Shown: in pieces, positions 40,301 through 55,300 of the stretch
Position numbering within the stretch: the first letter of the stretch is position 1
How the letters are laid out: every line of letters starts with the position of its first letter
From: Dromaius novaehollandiae
Lineage: Eukaryota; Chordata; Aves; Casuariiformes; Dromaiidae
Reading direction: 5' to 3'
Assembly: GCF_036370855.1 (NCBI RefSeq)
Contig: NC_088105.1
Location: forward strand, 7,507,619-7,571,618
DNA length: 64,000 nucleotides
The notes under the pieces: generated by a model
The model's database searches: none
Seen by the model: the letters and a program-made list of their open reading frames with translations, nothing else
What the model was told of the DNA's origin: nothing
Position numbers and translations under genes: made by a program

Positions 40301-43300
40301 ACCTTTGCAAGCTACTGCAAAGATTATCATATAGCTAAAACAGTAGAAAAGTCTGGCATATTTAGTTCAGCAAAACAAGGATTGGAGTTGATATCCTTGT
40401 TCTCCAATAAATGAAGGAGGAAAAAGAATTTTTTTAAGTGAAAGGACAGTCATGGGGGAGAAGGGGGAAGCAAGTATATATGGCTGGGTTGTGAAAAGCA
40501 TCGAAATACGAAGAATATTTCTCATCATCATCATAATGTCGTAATAGACCAGTTTCTCATCAGAAGAGAAATGAGAAAATAAATAGGTTTGAAATGAAAT
40601 TTAGGAAGTACAAAAATACCTATGATAGTACAGCATAGCTATCAAGATCCTTCAGGCCGTATGTTCCTACTGTTGGTACAGAGACCAAGCCATGATTTTC
40701 AAGTAACTTGCAAAACTGGTGGTCAAGCCAGGGACGAACCCAAATCTCCCAAGATGCCAGTCAAATGCCCTAAGAATTTGTCTAGATGGTGGCACACGTG
40801 AGGAAGTACACCTGGTCCCACAGTTTAAACACAGCCTAAGTGGCCCACACTTGGCTATGAAGAGACTAGTAAATACTTCTTTCTTGCTATTTGGGCTCCA
40901 GCAGAAATACCATGCAATGATTAACACACTCAAGAACGGATCCATGATTTTACCATGTACTGTCAGTATGAACTCTCTGGTCATCTTTCCTGCAATATTA
41001 CTTGCCACACAGGTGTAGCTTGCTGTATCACTGAGGTCAGCGTTATTGATTTGCAAGTATCGCCCACTGGATAGGATTCGAACTCGAGGAGTTCCCTGCG
41101 GAGACAGAGAGACAGTTTGACAGATTTAATTCCACCCTCGTTCGCTATGCAAAGACAGAGCCTTCTTTTGTTGCAGAGCAATGAGACTCAGAAGAGAACA
41201 CCAGAGAGAAACAGGGGACTGAATTCATTGCTGGCTTAACTTTGTTTACACATCAGTGAAGATAACAGGATGAACAATGCTTTATTACCTATCTCTGAAA
41301 ATTTCATTAGAGTTTTAGAAAAATTATCCTTGCTTATTTGTTCCACCTTGAAACTCCTACTGGGGCTTTTACCTCAGTAAGAAGGCTTTTTTGATTACAC
41401 AGCCGAAGGGCTTTAGTGTTTTTTATAGAATGGGACAACTAATGGTACATTATGGATTTACTTTTTTCCAAATCCACACATGCTACAGGCAGAAGAAATA
41501 CAAGTTCCTCTACACAGTTCTTCAAACATTACAGTCTTGACCAGGAGGCATCCAGTATAAAGAGACTACTGGAGTTTAGCCCAAGTTTACTAGCCAGCAT
41601 TTCTGGATATGATGAGGATACCACTCTTTTTAGCTCTATAATGATGTTACAATAGCTGCTAAATAGCCACCAGAAGTTGAAGCTTTTCTGAACGGATGGC
41701 TAACAGTAACACCAACTACAGGTGTGAAAATGAAAGCTGATATTCTCATCTAGTCTTTTGGTTGGAGGACCTGAGGATAGCAGCTACAACAGCTACTTGA
41801 AGCTCCTCCAGCTCTGCACTTTTCTGTACTTGCACCCACGTGCTCTGGTCTCACACAAGCACCAGCTGAGCCAGCCTACGGATGCAGAATCAGCAGCAGT
41901 GTTGGAGCCTCACAGGTGAAATGTCCTAATCAACGCAAAGTGCAAGGGCTGTGACTGCCAAAGCTACTACGGGCCAGATCTTCCTGCTGTTCTGCCAGCA
42001 GATACACATTGGTGCTGCACGATCACATCATTAACCATACAGAGATCTTGAGTAAACCTTGAAATCTGCACCGTGGAAGACAACAAAATCAGGAGGAAAG
42101 GCATCCTCCTCTATGACATTGTTTCAAAAAGCAGTGATGTTTTAAATTGAAATAAGGTTGCAGTCTGAAAGCCTGACTTCCTCCAGTCCTCTCTCATCAC
42201 TATGAGACCTCAATTTTTCCAAGATAAGGAGAACCATATGCCACAGAGCATCTCTTTCCATGCCCAAGGAGAGCTCTTTTCCAACTGCTTAATATCAGTA
42301 AGTCATTACATTTCTTTGAGATTTAGAAAGCAACCGCACATTCAGTAGGACACTAATGTTTCCCTGACATGTGTAATATGTATTTATATAAGCTAAGCTG
42401 AAGAATGGAAATGATGGCAGGGGATAAAATAAACCTAAGTCTGCTACTTAAAGTTCACATGACAAATTAAGAGGCCTGTGTCTGGATGAAATTTATAACT
42501 CAAATTTACTGTCAGAGGAGAGCTAACTCTAGATATTAAACTTCCCTACTTTGTTTTAAATCAAAAGGCAGGAGATTTTCCCTTTGCCCAACCAACGTGT
42601 CTCACCTGCAGAGATGAATTCCTGAAGCAACAGGAGAACCAATACAACAAAAGTTAATTCACAAGTGCTCAGCTGATTATCTGTGACTATCATAATGTTT
42701 TTTATTGCTTCTTTCTGTTCTGGCAAATAACTTCTAAGAGCGGTTTCCTCTTTCCAAGCTTTATTTTAGGCAAGAGCATTTAGCAAAAGTAAACATCTCA
42801 AGTACTAGTTAAAATGCAAGGGTTTCAAGGAAAGATGAGCCCAAAAATGTTCACAAACTTCACTTCCAAGCCTTGTTCAAACTTATTTTTATAGAGAATC
42901 ATTATCCAATTAAAGACCTAAAAATTGAAGCAAAATGAGTACTCAAGTCTCACACCATGAACGAAGAGCGTTCAGGGAAAGAGCGTCTCTCTTAGGGTTG
43001 TTTCTAGCCACCTTTTCTATTTCATTCAAGGTAACAGCCCTAGCAGCACTTAGTCTCATTAAGACAATCTCTCCCAATAGTCTTGCTTTTTCCACTAACA
43101 CTTCATGCTTCTAAACTTACAAAAAAGACAAGAGTCTGAGGGATGGGATGTCATAAGTAAAGTAAAGCAAAGAAGCAGGACCTTTCGAGAAAGACTTGAG
43201 ACAGTACAGCACTGGAAATTTCATAAGCAGCTGTTATTTCAGCATACTTTTTACTTATAATAAGCACTAAAGAGAAGTGAAACTGGAACTGGTTTCAAGA

Positions 43301-46300
43301 TAGTGCACACTTCTGATATGACCACTCTATACCTTTGCTAAAAAGATGCTTGTCAGTATTATTATGACTAACAAGCTGAAATTATCTGAACCAAAACAGT
43401 CCAACTATAGAAATACCTTCCAGGAAAGTATTTGAGATGTTTGTGTAAAACAAGCATCTGCACTCACCACGAACAAATCACAGTTAAATTTTAGAAGACG
43501 ACTACTGGATCAACTACAATTACAGGAGAGGCAATTCATAAGCCAAATCTGCTTCCTCTTTATTCACAAATAAAGATCAAAATAGGGAAAAATTATTGAT
43601 TCATTAAGTTCAGTTAATAACTGAACTTAAATTGATCAATTGGAAAGCACCTGGTTACAGACTGAAAAATGTAAGTGATCCTAAGGAGAGGATGTGTGAT
43701 TGAAAAACTTGCTGCTGAAAGTATTCTCATCTTGTTCATTACCTCTCAGCTGGCAAGGATTCAATGCCTTATGTGACACTACCTGGAATTCTGGGTGAAA
43801 AAGATAGCATTTGATGTAAAACTGTGGTAGTTAGCAATCTGCTTATTTGTTTTCAATGCAAAGAATTTAAATTCCTTTCTAAATGCTACTAGAATATGAG
43901 GATGCATAATATACCCAAAGGAAACGTATAGTGCAGTCTTTTCTCAGCTACCTTTCCTGTGAAGCCATTCAGGAGTATACCGAAGGCTTCTAGGATTGCT
44001 CAGAGGATCCAGAAGGAGCAAGGGATCCCCCTAAAGGAAAAAAGAACAAGTAACAGCGGGATGGCCACTTCACATGCCTGCTGGCTTCAGGCACTCATTT
44101 AGGACTAACTGTATTTGTGCCGGGACTACTCAGCTTCTCTTGAAAGCAAGGGACCATAACTTGACTGAGCTGAAGGGACAAGTGAGCAGAGTAAGAAACC
44201 TCAAGCACTACGTGTAAGAAATAAAGGGAGCAACAGACTAGTGCAAGTAACATAGTCGCTATACCTCTAGAAGTTCTCCATCTTTAAGCCATGAGATTGT
44301 CGGAGGTGGCACAGCATCTGACTTGCATTCCAGTATAACTTGTCTGTTCTGCAACACAGTGAGGTCCTGAGGACCACTGGTACCAGCAATGTTAGGAGGA
44401 ACTGTTGCAAAAATTAAGAAATACAATAAACACCTGAGCTACCATTAAAATCGTTCTCTGAAAAATTCCATTTTATTTCACAAGATGTAAAATACACACA
44501 AAGCTACGGTGCCCATTCGTTTTATTTTTCAATACCTATGTTAAGTATATCACCTTTATTTAACTGATAAATCTGTTTTTTAAGTCACACCGGAAACTAC
44601 TTTATTTGGACTAGAGATGGCAGAAGTTCCCTAATCTCTTCATGAAGAAACCTGGGAACTATAATTGTCAAGAATCCTGATGCCTACTGTAGAACTGCAC
44701 AAGTCCTGTTCGTACTTCCTTTTCTGTCATTTCATTGCATGTATTCATTTCTGGATACAGTTCCTACCTTCTTCTTCTGAATAACTAAGAAGATTATAGA
44801 CATTAGTATACGTGCTCCTTTTTCAATAACAACAATAAACTCGGCCCAACTGAAAAACAATGAAGTATGCTTGTATCTATAACTTAGTTATTCAAAATAT
44901 AACACTTGAAATTGTAACAGAAAGCAGTTACACCAGTTGAAACTTTCCCTTTTTAATTGTCTGTCATGTTCAGAATAGTTACCTATACGCAGAAATGTTA
45001 ACTACCACTTTTTCAAAGCACAATGTTTCATATTTAATAATATGTAACTGGTTAAATAAGAAAACTGATAAGTACCTCAGTACTTTACAGTATCAAAGGA
45101 TAATATTTTTTCCTAAATTAGGCTTACCATGCACTCTTACTAAATATTCCTTATGGTCATCTCCTGCTGGGCTAGATGCCAAACATGTGTATCTTCCTGT
45201 GTCCTCCACCTAGAAGCACCCAAGCAGCTTCAGAAGAAATTTCAGGATATGGGAACAATTCAGAAAAACAGTGAAATACAAACTTTGGCAGTAATACTTA
45301 GCAGGCGGCAATTAAAAGCAAAGACAACTGACGAGGAATGCCTGAAAATAAACAACAATCTCGAAAACTTGTCCATTTTACCAGGGCAGGATCATACAGA
45401 GGTGGCTTGCAAGCTGCAGGACCCAAAAAATCTCTTTGAAAAATGTGTCTCCAACAAGAACCTCTTCTCTTTGTGCTGCTTTTTGCAATCATGTTGATGA
45501 ATATAGAACAGACTATGGGTATCAGTCTATGCAAGGGTCAGGTATGGTACTAAGGAAATTTTTTCTGCATGCATACTCATTAATATCTTTATGCCCCCTC
45601 TTTTCCGTAAAGTCTTCATTGTAAATATGAGGAGAAACAGCAGCAATCAGACTGCTCATCCTTCTTCCCAAGCACTGTCCCACTTGCGTTTGGTGAACTT
45701 CACTGGCTGACTGTAGCTGATACAGCTTTAGTTTCTTAGTTCAGTTTTATAAAGGCTGTTTTTCCTAGGACTCTTTTACAGCCTGAATTGATCTAAAACT
45801 TTTTGTATCACCTTTAATTATTTTTTTTCCTAATTTGCACACAGATGAAAACAAAACACAGTTTTTCTCTGAGAACTTTGGCCTGTACATGTGAGAAGCA
45901 AACAAACAGTAGGAAAATCTGAGGTAATGGAAAGACAAAAAAGGCTGAGGAGGAAATATAAAATATGAAAGAAGAAAAGCAGGAGAGAGTGACATAAGTC
46001 AAAAGGGCAGGAAATGAACAATACATGTACAGAATAAAGAAAGAAATAAAACCAGAAAGGGACACGAGTCCCTAGCATTGATTGCTCTGCTGTGTGTCAA
46101 GAAGCACCCACCAAAAAAAAGAAAAAAAGAAAGAAAAAAAAAGAAAAAAGGTACTCTGAAATGTGCTTGAGCTAATGGACAGAAGAGGTAGAAGTATTTG
46201 GTCGCTTCTTAACCTATGGTAGCACTGCTTATTCTGCATGAGAAACTCCAAGGCAAGACTTGAAAAATATATCCTGCAATTGCAAATGCAGGTGGAAGCT

Positions 46301-49300
46301 TTAGGGAAACTTTTTAGGACATCTCACAGAAGGCAGTTTTGCAAACTCCTCGAGGGTTGTTTTCAAACTGAGCACACTTTGAAACAAATGGTTTACCTGA
46401 GCACTGGTTATTCGAAGCAATTCTCTTAGGATATGAACATTATCAGTCTGCAGAAGTGGGCGCCCATCCTTCATCCATGAGATTTTGGGGACTGGAATGC
46501 CAGTGGAGACGCAAAGAAGTTCAAGGGGGTTGTTAACGACCACAGACAGCTCCTCTGGTTGATCGGAACCATTGATACGAGGTGGCTCTATGGAAGGAAA
46601 ACCACTCAAGTTCTTCATTGACTCAAACAGCCTCTAAAACCTGATACTCTATATGCTTAGTTTGTAGAATTAGTCTTCATTAGTGTTATTTCTGGCTGTG
46701 CCATGAATCCACTGAGCATCTCATGTAACTTCCCCTCTGCCTCTGTCTAGTAATTTCTGTATCTTGTGAGTTTAAATTAGTAATTAGAAAATGTTTTCCT
46801 AATTCTGGGTTAAAGATATTACATATACCAGTGAAGATTTTTATTAGCCCTTTAGCTGTTTTAACTTCTGCTATGTCAGTTTACAGCAGCTGATTATCAA
46901 CCTGGCAAGCTGAATTTCTACTAACCAAAGTTATCTGTTTAAACCAAGTTACTCTGTAAATCGGTTTACTATTAATTAGTGTATTTAGGTCCTTCTAAAA
47001 TCTTGAGGAAAACTATACATTGTATTACACATTCACACATCTTTAGGTAACTTCCATTTCCCTATTTGTCTTATTTATCACATAAAATCTTTCTTAAAAA
47101 TACTTATTGCTAGAAATTTTAAAATTGCTGTTTTGGGTAGACACTTACTGCTCACATTTTGTTCGACTGAAAAATTAACACTTACCCAGCACTTTTAGAG
47201 AAAAGTGCTTGCTGGCATCTCCCGCTTCATTTGATGCTACACAGGTGTATTTGCCTGTATCACCAATCTCTGCTTTGACAAAATGAAGGGCCATTCCTTG
47301 GTTTCTTGAAGTCAAGTGAGCTCCAAGGCTTAAAGGATGTCCATTTTTAAACCATGACACAGTCGGGGTGGGAATGCCATCAGTAAAACACTGCATTGAA
47401 GCTGAATTGCCTCTTACTACAGTCACATCCTCTGTTCCTCCTGCATTATCCAAACTTGGTGGCACTGCAGAGAAACAAAGATCTGATTAATACAAAGTAC
47501 ACCCAGAAGTTAATACTTCATATAAAACAAAGGGAATGCAGCTATCCTTTTGCATTTCCTCACCTCATTACATTTATGTTTAATACATGTGCTGAAATTC
47601 AACTGAAAATTATACACTGTTATTCAACCTAAAAAATCTGTGGCACGTTATGGGCACCAATTCAAGTAGGACTCTGAGATTAAAACACTTTCCATATGAA
47701 AAATTTTTAGAAAAGTGAACGCTTTCATAAGGGTTATCTACATAAAATATACTTGTGAAAGTCTGCAACTTTGTGTTGGCAAAAACGAAAACAGAAGATT
47801 AGGTTAAGAAATTAATCAAGTAATATCACTTTACTCCTTGCATAGAGCATTTCAGAGAAACTTACCAAAAACTTGAAGATTGTAATGTTTGTTGTCCACT
47901 CCAGCTCTGTTAGATGCTACACAGGTGTACACACCAACATCAGATACCTGCACCCTGGCAATTCTGAAGAAAAAAAAACATTTTAATTAAGCTGTAAATA
48001 GAATATATTATTATGCCTTTAATATGGTACGGTTTGGATCGAATTTTATTCTTGTTTTCAACAATATTAGCCGAGCTCTGTTGGTATAGCAGAAGAAAAC
48101 AGACAACCCACCTAGTTAAAATAACTGAAAACCAACCTGAGAATTTGTCCACCTGAGAGCAACCTGATTTGGGAGGAGATAGAAAGAGGAAGTCCATTCT
48201 TTAGCCAGTTTATCTGTGGGGGTGGGGTTCCAGTAGCAGTACACTCAATATTTATGGAGGTGCCCGCAAGGGCAGTGAGGTCCTCTGGTTCATCTTCATT
48301 ATTGGCTATTGCTGGTGGAACTACATTTTGTAAATGTTGAAAAGGGAGATATTAAACAAGATAGCAACCCAAACCAAGGCAAAAATCCAGCACCTAATGC
48401 CCCACAGGCAATGCAATAAGAAGCTCTTCCCAATTTTTTCAAACTGTAAGTCCTCTAGCAATAATATTGAGTGCTAATTAATATCCATTTACATATGCAA
48501 AACCAGGTGTACAGTAGAATGGCGACCCTCTTCTTCATTTGGTTGTTCACGGCTGGGTAGTGCTTTTTACGGAGAAGTTGTAATCAGATGGTATGTGATA
48601 TGAACTGCTCCCTTCCTCGGGAAGCTACCGAGCATGCTGAGGGAGAGAAAAGTTTGAGAGACTGCAGGGCAAGGCAAGCAAGGGGGAGACTCAGAGCCTG
48701 AAGCTCATTGCAGGACGAAGCAAGTGGTCAAGCCTTAGAGGGGATGGGATGAACCTTGGGCACCAGAGGGCACTTGGCCAAGTTTGTCAAGTTACTTACT
48801 TAAACAAGCGTAAGCTGGAATCATGCAGGAGGAAAGTTAGTACATTAATATGCAAACCAATCAAAACAGTCTCTCTACAGATGCGTAGTGCCAAAAAGAT
48901 CTTACGTGATTATTATTCAGTATTATTATTATTTATTATATCAAAGGTCATCTCTTGTTACTCTGCTCATCCTTATATTCCAACTGACTCTGAATCTCCC
49001 AGTGTTTACCTGGCTCAGCCACTCACACCTCCGTGAAACACTGCCTGTGCAGAACTCGTCATTCTTTCACACTATTCACAGCATTTCACAAACCCACCTC
49101 TGACAAATTAGAATGTCCACACTCTACACCGGTAAAGAAGAACTATGTTCTCTGTCTTCTGTATGTCATTTTGTGTAAGAGAAGAATTCCATCCACAATT
49201 TTATTTATTGATGTGCTTATTTTAAGCCCCAAATAAACGATTTCTTGGTCAAGGGTGGGACTCCTTTAGGAGCTAGCTCCCTACATCTTACCCTGGTTTT

Positions 49301-52300
49301 AGCTGAGGTACTTTGACTGGAATTAATGGTGATTACCTAATACAACAAAGGAGCAGTGTCATGGTACATCAGCCCCGGTGTATCTTCCTCTACAAGAAAA
49401 ATCATCACAAGTAGAATTCCTCTATTAGGAAATATACCAAATGAACTAATTTCTGTTTATCCCAAAACAGATTAATAGCTATTTCAGTCATTTTGCATTG
49501 ACAGAACATCCTGCGTAATATTCTGTGATATCTACAGTACATGATATTGGAAACACATGCACACGGTATTACCCTGAAGACAGGCATTCATTTCTTGGCC
49601 CTCTCTGGGGAGCACTCACAAAGATAGGATTATGACCAAGATCTCAGTTTCACATCTGCAAAAACTCACCATATACATTCAAGTTGAAAATTCGGTCTTC
49701 CTCTCCTGCAGGATTAGTAGCCACACAAGTGTATTTTCCTGTATCAGAAGTGAGAGCTCTGAAAATGTTTAATGTGCTGCCATCTGGAGTTACTCTACAA
49801 GGAAGGTCATAAAATACAGTGAGTTTGTTTACATATGGCTATGACCTGGCAAATAAACGGTTGGTTTTATACATTTAAATCAACTACCTCTAACCTCTTG
49901 GGAAATTTGGCTAGAAAACCACTCTTCTCTGCAAAATATTATTATTAGAGATAGGCTAGGAAGTTTTTCCTAGAGACGTCCTGTTTTAGCTTGTATTAGG
50001 TTTCAGTTCCAGCCGTATTACACATTGCATCAACCTCTACACTAGACCAAAGTACAAACTGGCACTTTTAGCTTTTCCCTCAGGTCTTCTGCATCAAAGC
50101 CACAAAGCAGTGTTTGGAGTAGAGCCACCGTTCTGAGCAGGGGGCACAGCCGTGCCCGATCCTCTTGGGAGGCAAAAGGGGAGGGAAGGCTGCCTGCCGG
50201 TGTCTGGGGATAGCGGTGGGCAACGAGGGCCAGGCATTTCGAGCCCTGCACACCAGGCCAGAGGGGAAGGCTAGCAAGCGAAAGAGTACTCATTCATCCA
50301 CCTTCCCCTGCCGGGTCATGTCTAGGCATGTAACGGCAGCTGCATTTTTCTCGATTGCTAGGTGGCACGCTCCATGGCGTATGCCCTCTCTGTGGTGCAT
50401 CCCCCCACTCGGCAACTGTGCAACAAGGATAAGGATGAAGCGCCTGGGAAAAGGCTTCTTCATGATCCAGACTATATTCAAATCTAGATGCTAGAAAATC
50501 ACCCTGAAATCCCGACTCTCTGAATTAAAGCCAGACACGTACAAATTGGACAGATGTATCATCTCACAAACATTTTATATGTTACTAGACTTCCTTCGTG
50601 TAAACATGACATTCCATACATTTTAAACAGTATCTGGATAGCAGAAAATCAAAGTAGTAACAAAACGTGCTAGAATCATAAAAGCTAAAGAGGGAGAGGA
50701 TGTCTTAACCTGGCTAACCCAAAACTGTTCAGGCCCAGTGTCGTAACTCCCCTCTTTATGCTTTAAATTGTACAAGGAAAGAATGCAATGTCTGCTTAAT
50801 CTTTGCTTGCCTTATTCTTTGTAATTCATCACTGGCAATTGTTTTTCCATCTTTAAGCCATTGCATAACAGGCACGGGCACTCCATCGGCGTTGCAGACA
50901 AGCTGGATGCTTTCGCCCAGGAGCACGCTGACCTCACTAGGCATTTCAGAGCCAGCAATATTAGGGGGAACTGGGAACGTAGGATGGAGGGAAGAGAAGA
51001 TTCATCAGCAAGAGACATTGTACTAACACAGGTGAGAAGTCCTAATGTTTACTGTAATTTCTCTACACAAATCAAGTTTAGAAAGCAAATGATTAATATT
51101 GTTTCTAGAAAGGTTTCTGCAAAGATGAAATCAAGTCATTTTAATCATTCCTTAAAACTGCTAATTTACAAAATTACAAAAAAAATCTGTATTTGTCATT
51201 ATAGTAAATATCTATAGTTATCTGCTCAAACAGCAACATGTACAATAATATTATGACAAAATCTCAATTCACTAAAGCAATAAGTGCCTGTTTAACTTTG
51301 AGCACATGCGTAGTAAGCATTACAGGAAGTCAGTCAGATGCTCTATTGCATCAAGACCATCATATTCCTGTCAACAGTTATGCAAATACTCAGTGCTAAC
51401 CAGTGGCCATTTTTAACCTGTTCTCTTAAAGAACAAGGATGATATAATCACACTATCAGTCAAGCTAACCTGTCCCGCTAATAAGTTTCAGGCAATTTCA
51501 GTCAAATTTGATCAAACAAGCAGCTTAATCGAGGATATTCAGTTCCTAAAGTTGGAGGAACCTGGCAGGCAGGGACACATACACAGAATAACACCCCCGA
51601 AGAAAGACTGCTGTGATTAAGCGGATATTAGTTCTGCCTGGCCTTCCAACAGCCAGTTATCACACCACTGTGCAGAGCTCGCAGTTCACGCTGCCTCCTC
51701 CTGAAAGCGCTATGTGCTGGCACGGGAGGGGAACTGGGCAGAAAGCTGGAGAAGCTATGCAGTAAGTGGCTGATTCGACACGGGAGGAACAAGGGCAATT
51801 AATGGGGCTGAGGTCATCGGGAAAACAGGAAAGCAAGGACGGCTGCAGAGTAAAGGAGGCAGGAGACAGTTCCAGTGTTCCTCATCACACTGGACCTCAT
51901 TTCTTTCATAACAAAATTTTGCCAGTATTTCTTTGCTATCTCCTTTTATGTGTTATGGCAAAAAAGGTATCAAGTATCACTCTTGGAACCACGTATGATG
52001 TTCTACTTCTGACACCTTAGAGCAACCTATGTGCCTTCAGGATTCATCAGGCAGAAGAATGGGATCAGCAATAAATATAAACAGAATTCCCTACTATTTT
52101 CAAACTACAATGCAATCAGATGTTCAGAACATCTTTTTTCATGCAAATTTCTAACGGTATAACAGCCAACCATTTTTTTCATCACTGGTTGCAAATGGTA
52201 GAAACAATAGTCCATATTTTCCCATCTTCATGTTATCTCAGTGTCTCTAATGCAGATACAGCGTTATATCTAACAACTATTAACCAGTTCTGCTCTCTGT

Positions 52301-55300
52301 ACTCACATATCATACCTTGAATGGAAAGGGTGTAACTTTTCTGAGCTTTTCCTTCTACATTCGAGGCAATACATGTGTAGGTCCCGCTATCTAGAAGCTG
52401 AGAGCGAGCAATCTGAAGCTTGCTTCCACCTGATAAAATATGTACTTCAAGAGAATCGGAGTTTTCTGAAAACATGCAATAAAGAATCATTTCAAACTAG
52501 GCCACAGAGAGCAAACACAGAGTGTGGAAACCTTTCATCAAAATTTCAAAACAAAAGGATTTCGACCAGTTAATATAAGACTCTATTTAGAGACAGATGA
52601 AGGAAACAAAGAATAGACTAAGAACAGCACAGTTGTACCCCAAAGGGGGAGAAAAGAGCAGAAAAGAGTGTAAGAGAACGTTACCTATTGTTTTTCCATT
52701 CTTAAGCCATATTAATGTTGGTGGAGGAATTCCAGTAGCATCACACACAAAGGTAACAGGATTACTGATAGTTTCATTGACCCACTCTTGTTCAGGGCCT
52801 TCTATATCTGGTGGCACTATAAATCAAATAGAAGCAATATGAAGTTCGATTACCAAATACTTTCGGAAGCTTATTTTGAACTATCCACCATATAATGTCT
52901 ACTGCGTTATAATAATTAGTGTAGATAACACAGCATATGCTCACCGTAAACATTAAGATGGAAATTTTTATCATCACGCCCTGCAATATTTATGGCTTTG
53001 CACACATATTGGCCAGTGTCAGAAACCTAGAAATAGAAAAAAAGAAATCCTTATGTTGATCTTATTTTAATGCTACAGTGTAGTGATATTAACAGCCTTT
53101 GCCCTTGCGATTAGAATTCAACTCTAAGTGCTTTTTACAGAATGAAAGGCCTCCAGCAAATATATTGCCTATTGACACCTAGTGGAACACACCAATAAAG
53201 GGCAAAATAATCACTTAACAGTAGCGGAGTAGTTGCAGATGCAGCATCCCACAAGTCTCGCCTACCTCAGCACTTTTGATTTGTAACGTTTGCCCATCTG
53301 CTAAGATCTCCACATTTGCAGACTCTGAAATTATGCGCCTGTTCTTGTACCATGTGATGACTGGTGGTGGGATAGCATTGGATTCACACTCTAATATCAC
53401 CGGGGTGCCCACTCGCACATTCATCACTGCCAGCGACGTTCCACTATGGTCTTTGATGCTTGGGGGGACTGAAGAACAAGCTGAGAGTTATTTCTGCCTT
53501 TGTTTTGTCAGAGGGGGGGAAAAACAACCTAAGGAAAAATATAAAATACTGCATTTTCACAGCATTAGATATTATTTTAGAAAATAGTAAAAAACAAACA
53601 AACAAACCAAGGACAGTCAGGAAACTCTTCTTCTGACTTTCCCCAGCTTGGTTTCTGGCAATACAAGTATATTCACCATCATCTGATAGTTTGGCTCGGG
53701 GAATCTGCAGAGTCCGAGCACCTAAAGTAAAGAGAGAAGACCAGATTTATTCTGTGATTATTATACCAATCTCAAATGTTATTTTGAAATTGCAGTTCCA
53801 ACAGACTGAGTGCAGGCACTATATTAACCTTATGTTCAAAAAAGCACTCCATTGCCATTGGTTATTAGGGCTCATTAATCCCTGAAAAAAATACCAGAGA
53901 ACTAAAATCTTACAGTAAATTTAATTGGTGCTGTTAATTACAAATTTGGACCACTAATACTCCTCTTTGACCTGTATATTTTACAGCTGCTAATCTCTCT
54001 CTGCTAACATAACTACACTCTTTCCACCTATGTCAGTCATTATCCCATTCTTCATCCAGTAGTCTCACCTGTCTCCATCCATGAAGCCACTCTCTGTGGC
54101 AACATTACTAATCTCCATAGATGTCTCTATTGTCATTAAGCAATTTCTGTCTGCTCTTTAATCTACCCTGTAAATGCAGCCCTTCACCACGCAATAGCAG
54201 CAGGATGGGACTGAGAGCCACAGCAAGTGATGTGCACTTGAAACCCTGGGCTGAAGATCAGCAAGAGCAGTGGCAATGACGCAGGCACTCCTGGACCTTA
54301 TTGACTGAGGACCTTGCAAAAGGTAAAAAGACCTCAGAACGCAAGCATTTCTACCTGAAAGTTGGAAAGTTTACTAGAGGTTAATCTAATTCCCCACTAA
54401 AGTCAATGGTAGGGTTGTTATTTTTTGCCATCTAAACCAACAGAATTTATTTTCATCTCCACCTCAATTTCTGATCATTCCTTTGAAAGGTGAGTCAAAG
54501 TGACTCAGCTTTAATCAACACCTATATTAGGGCACCTCTGCTATGTGACTTGCGCTCTAGTCTTTCCCACACAGAAAGTTTATTTCATTCTTTTCAGTCT
54601 GAGCTTGCTTCCTTTTAAAGTGAACCCACACAGCAGCCAAGATATTATTAAATGTTTTAAAAACACAGTAGGCCATGTGTCTTACTGATGTAAGTCTACT
54701 CACTGGAGTGATACTGAGAATATACTGGCTTCATAAATGGCTGTCACCCTTATCAAGGCAAAGCAGACAGAGGTTAAGTCCAAGGGCTGTAGAAACAGCA
54801 GAGATTCCTCACCAGGCACAATAAAAGTGTTGGTATTCAAGCTGACAGGTTTTCCATTCTTGAGCCAGCTGAGATCAGGAGGTGGAAAGCCAGTGACCTC
54901 ACAAGTCAGAGAGATGAAGTTATTCACCACCACAGTCAAATTCTCAGGATTAGTACCAACAACGCCTGGAGGAACTGCAGGAAGAAATACATTAATAGTA
55001 TCCATCAAAGTGTCAGCAACCAACATCCCACAAGATCCTGATTGACTAAAATAAAGCTGAATTGCTGAGTTATGCCAAAAGACCAAGCTAAAGACATCTT
55101 TCACATCCTATGAATTGATCTCTGCTTTCTGGATGTACCTGGAAATGTGACTGAAGCCACTCCAGCTGTCATCCCTTTTCCCACAATTCACAAAAACTTC
55201 AACAACTTCACCTGCACTGTTTCCCCTGCTTGGGATTTGGGAAGGCTATCTAACCTATAAGACATCCTGTAATTTCTGACTAATGTATTATTAATTATAA

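Noticed and set aside
41096..44264. Possible missing Ig exon in a 3.2-kb intron
   Set aside because: The flanking exons join in frame to one complete Ig domain matching human Ig35, so nothing is missing.
45153..45497. 114-codon plus-strand open frame
   Set aside because: Partly antisense to the Ig34 second exon; no recognisable domain.
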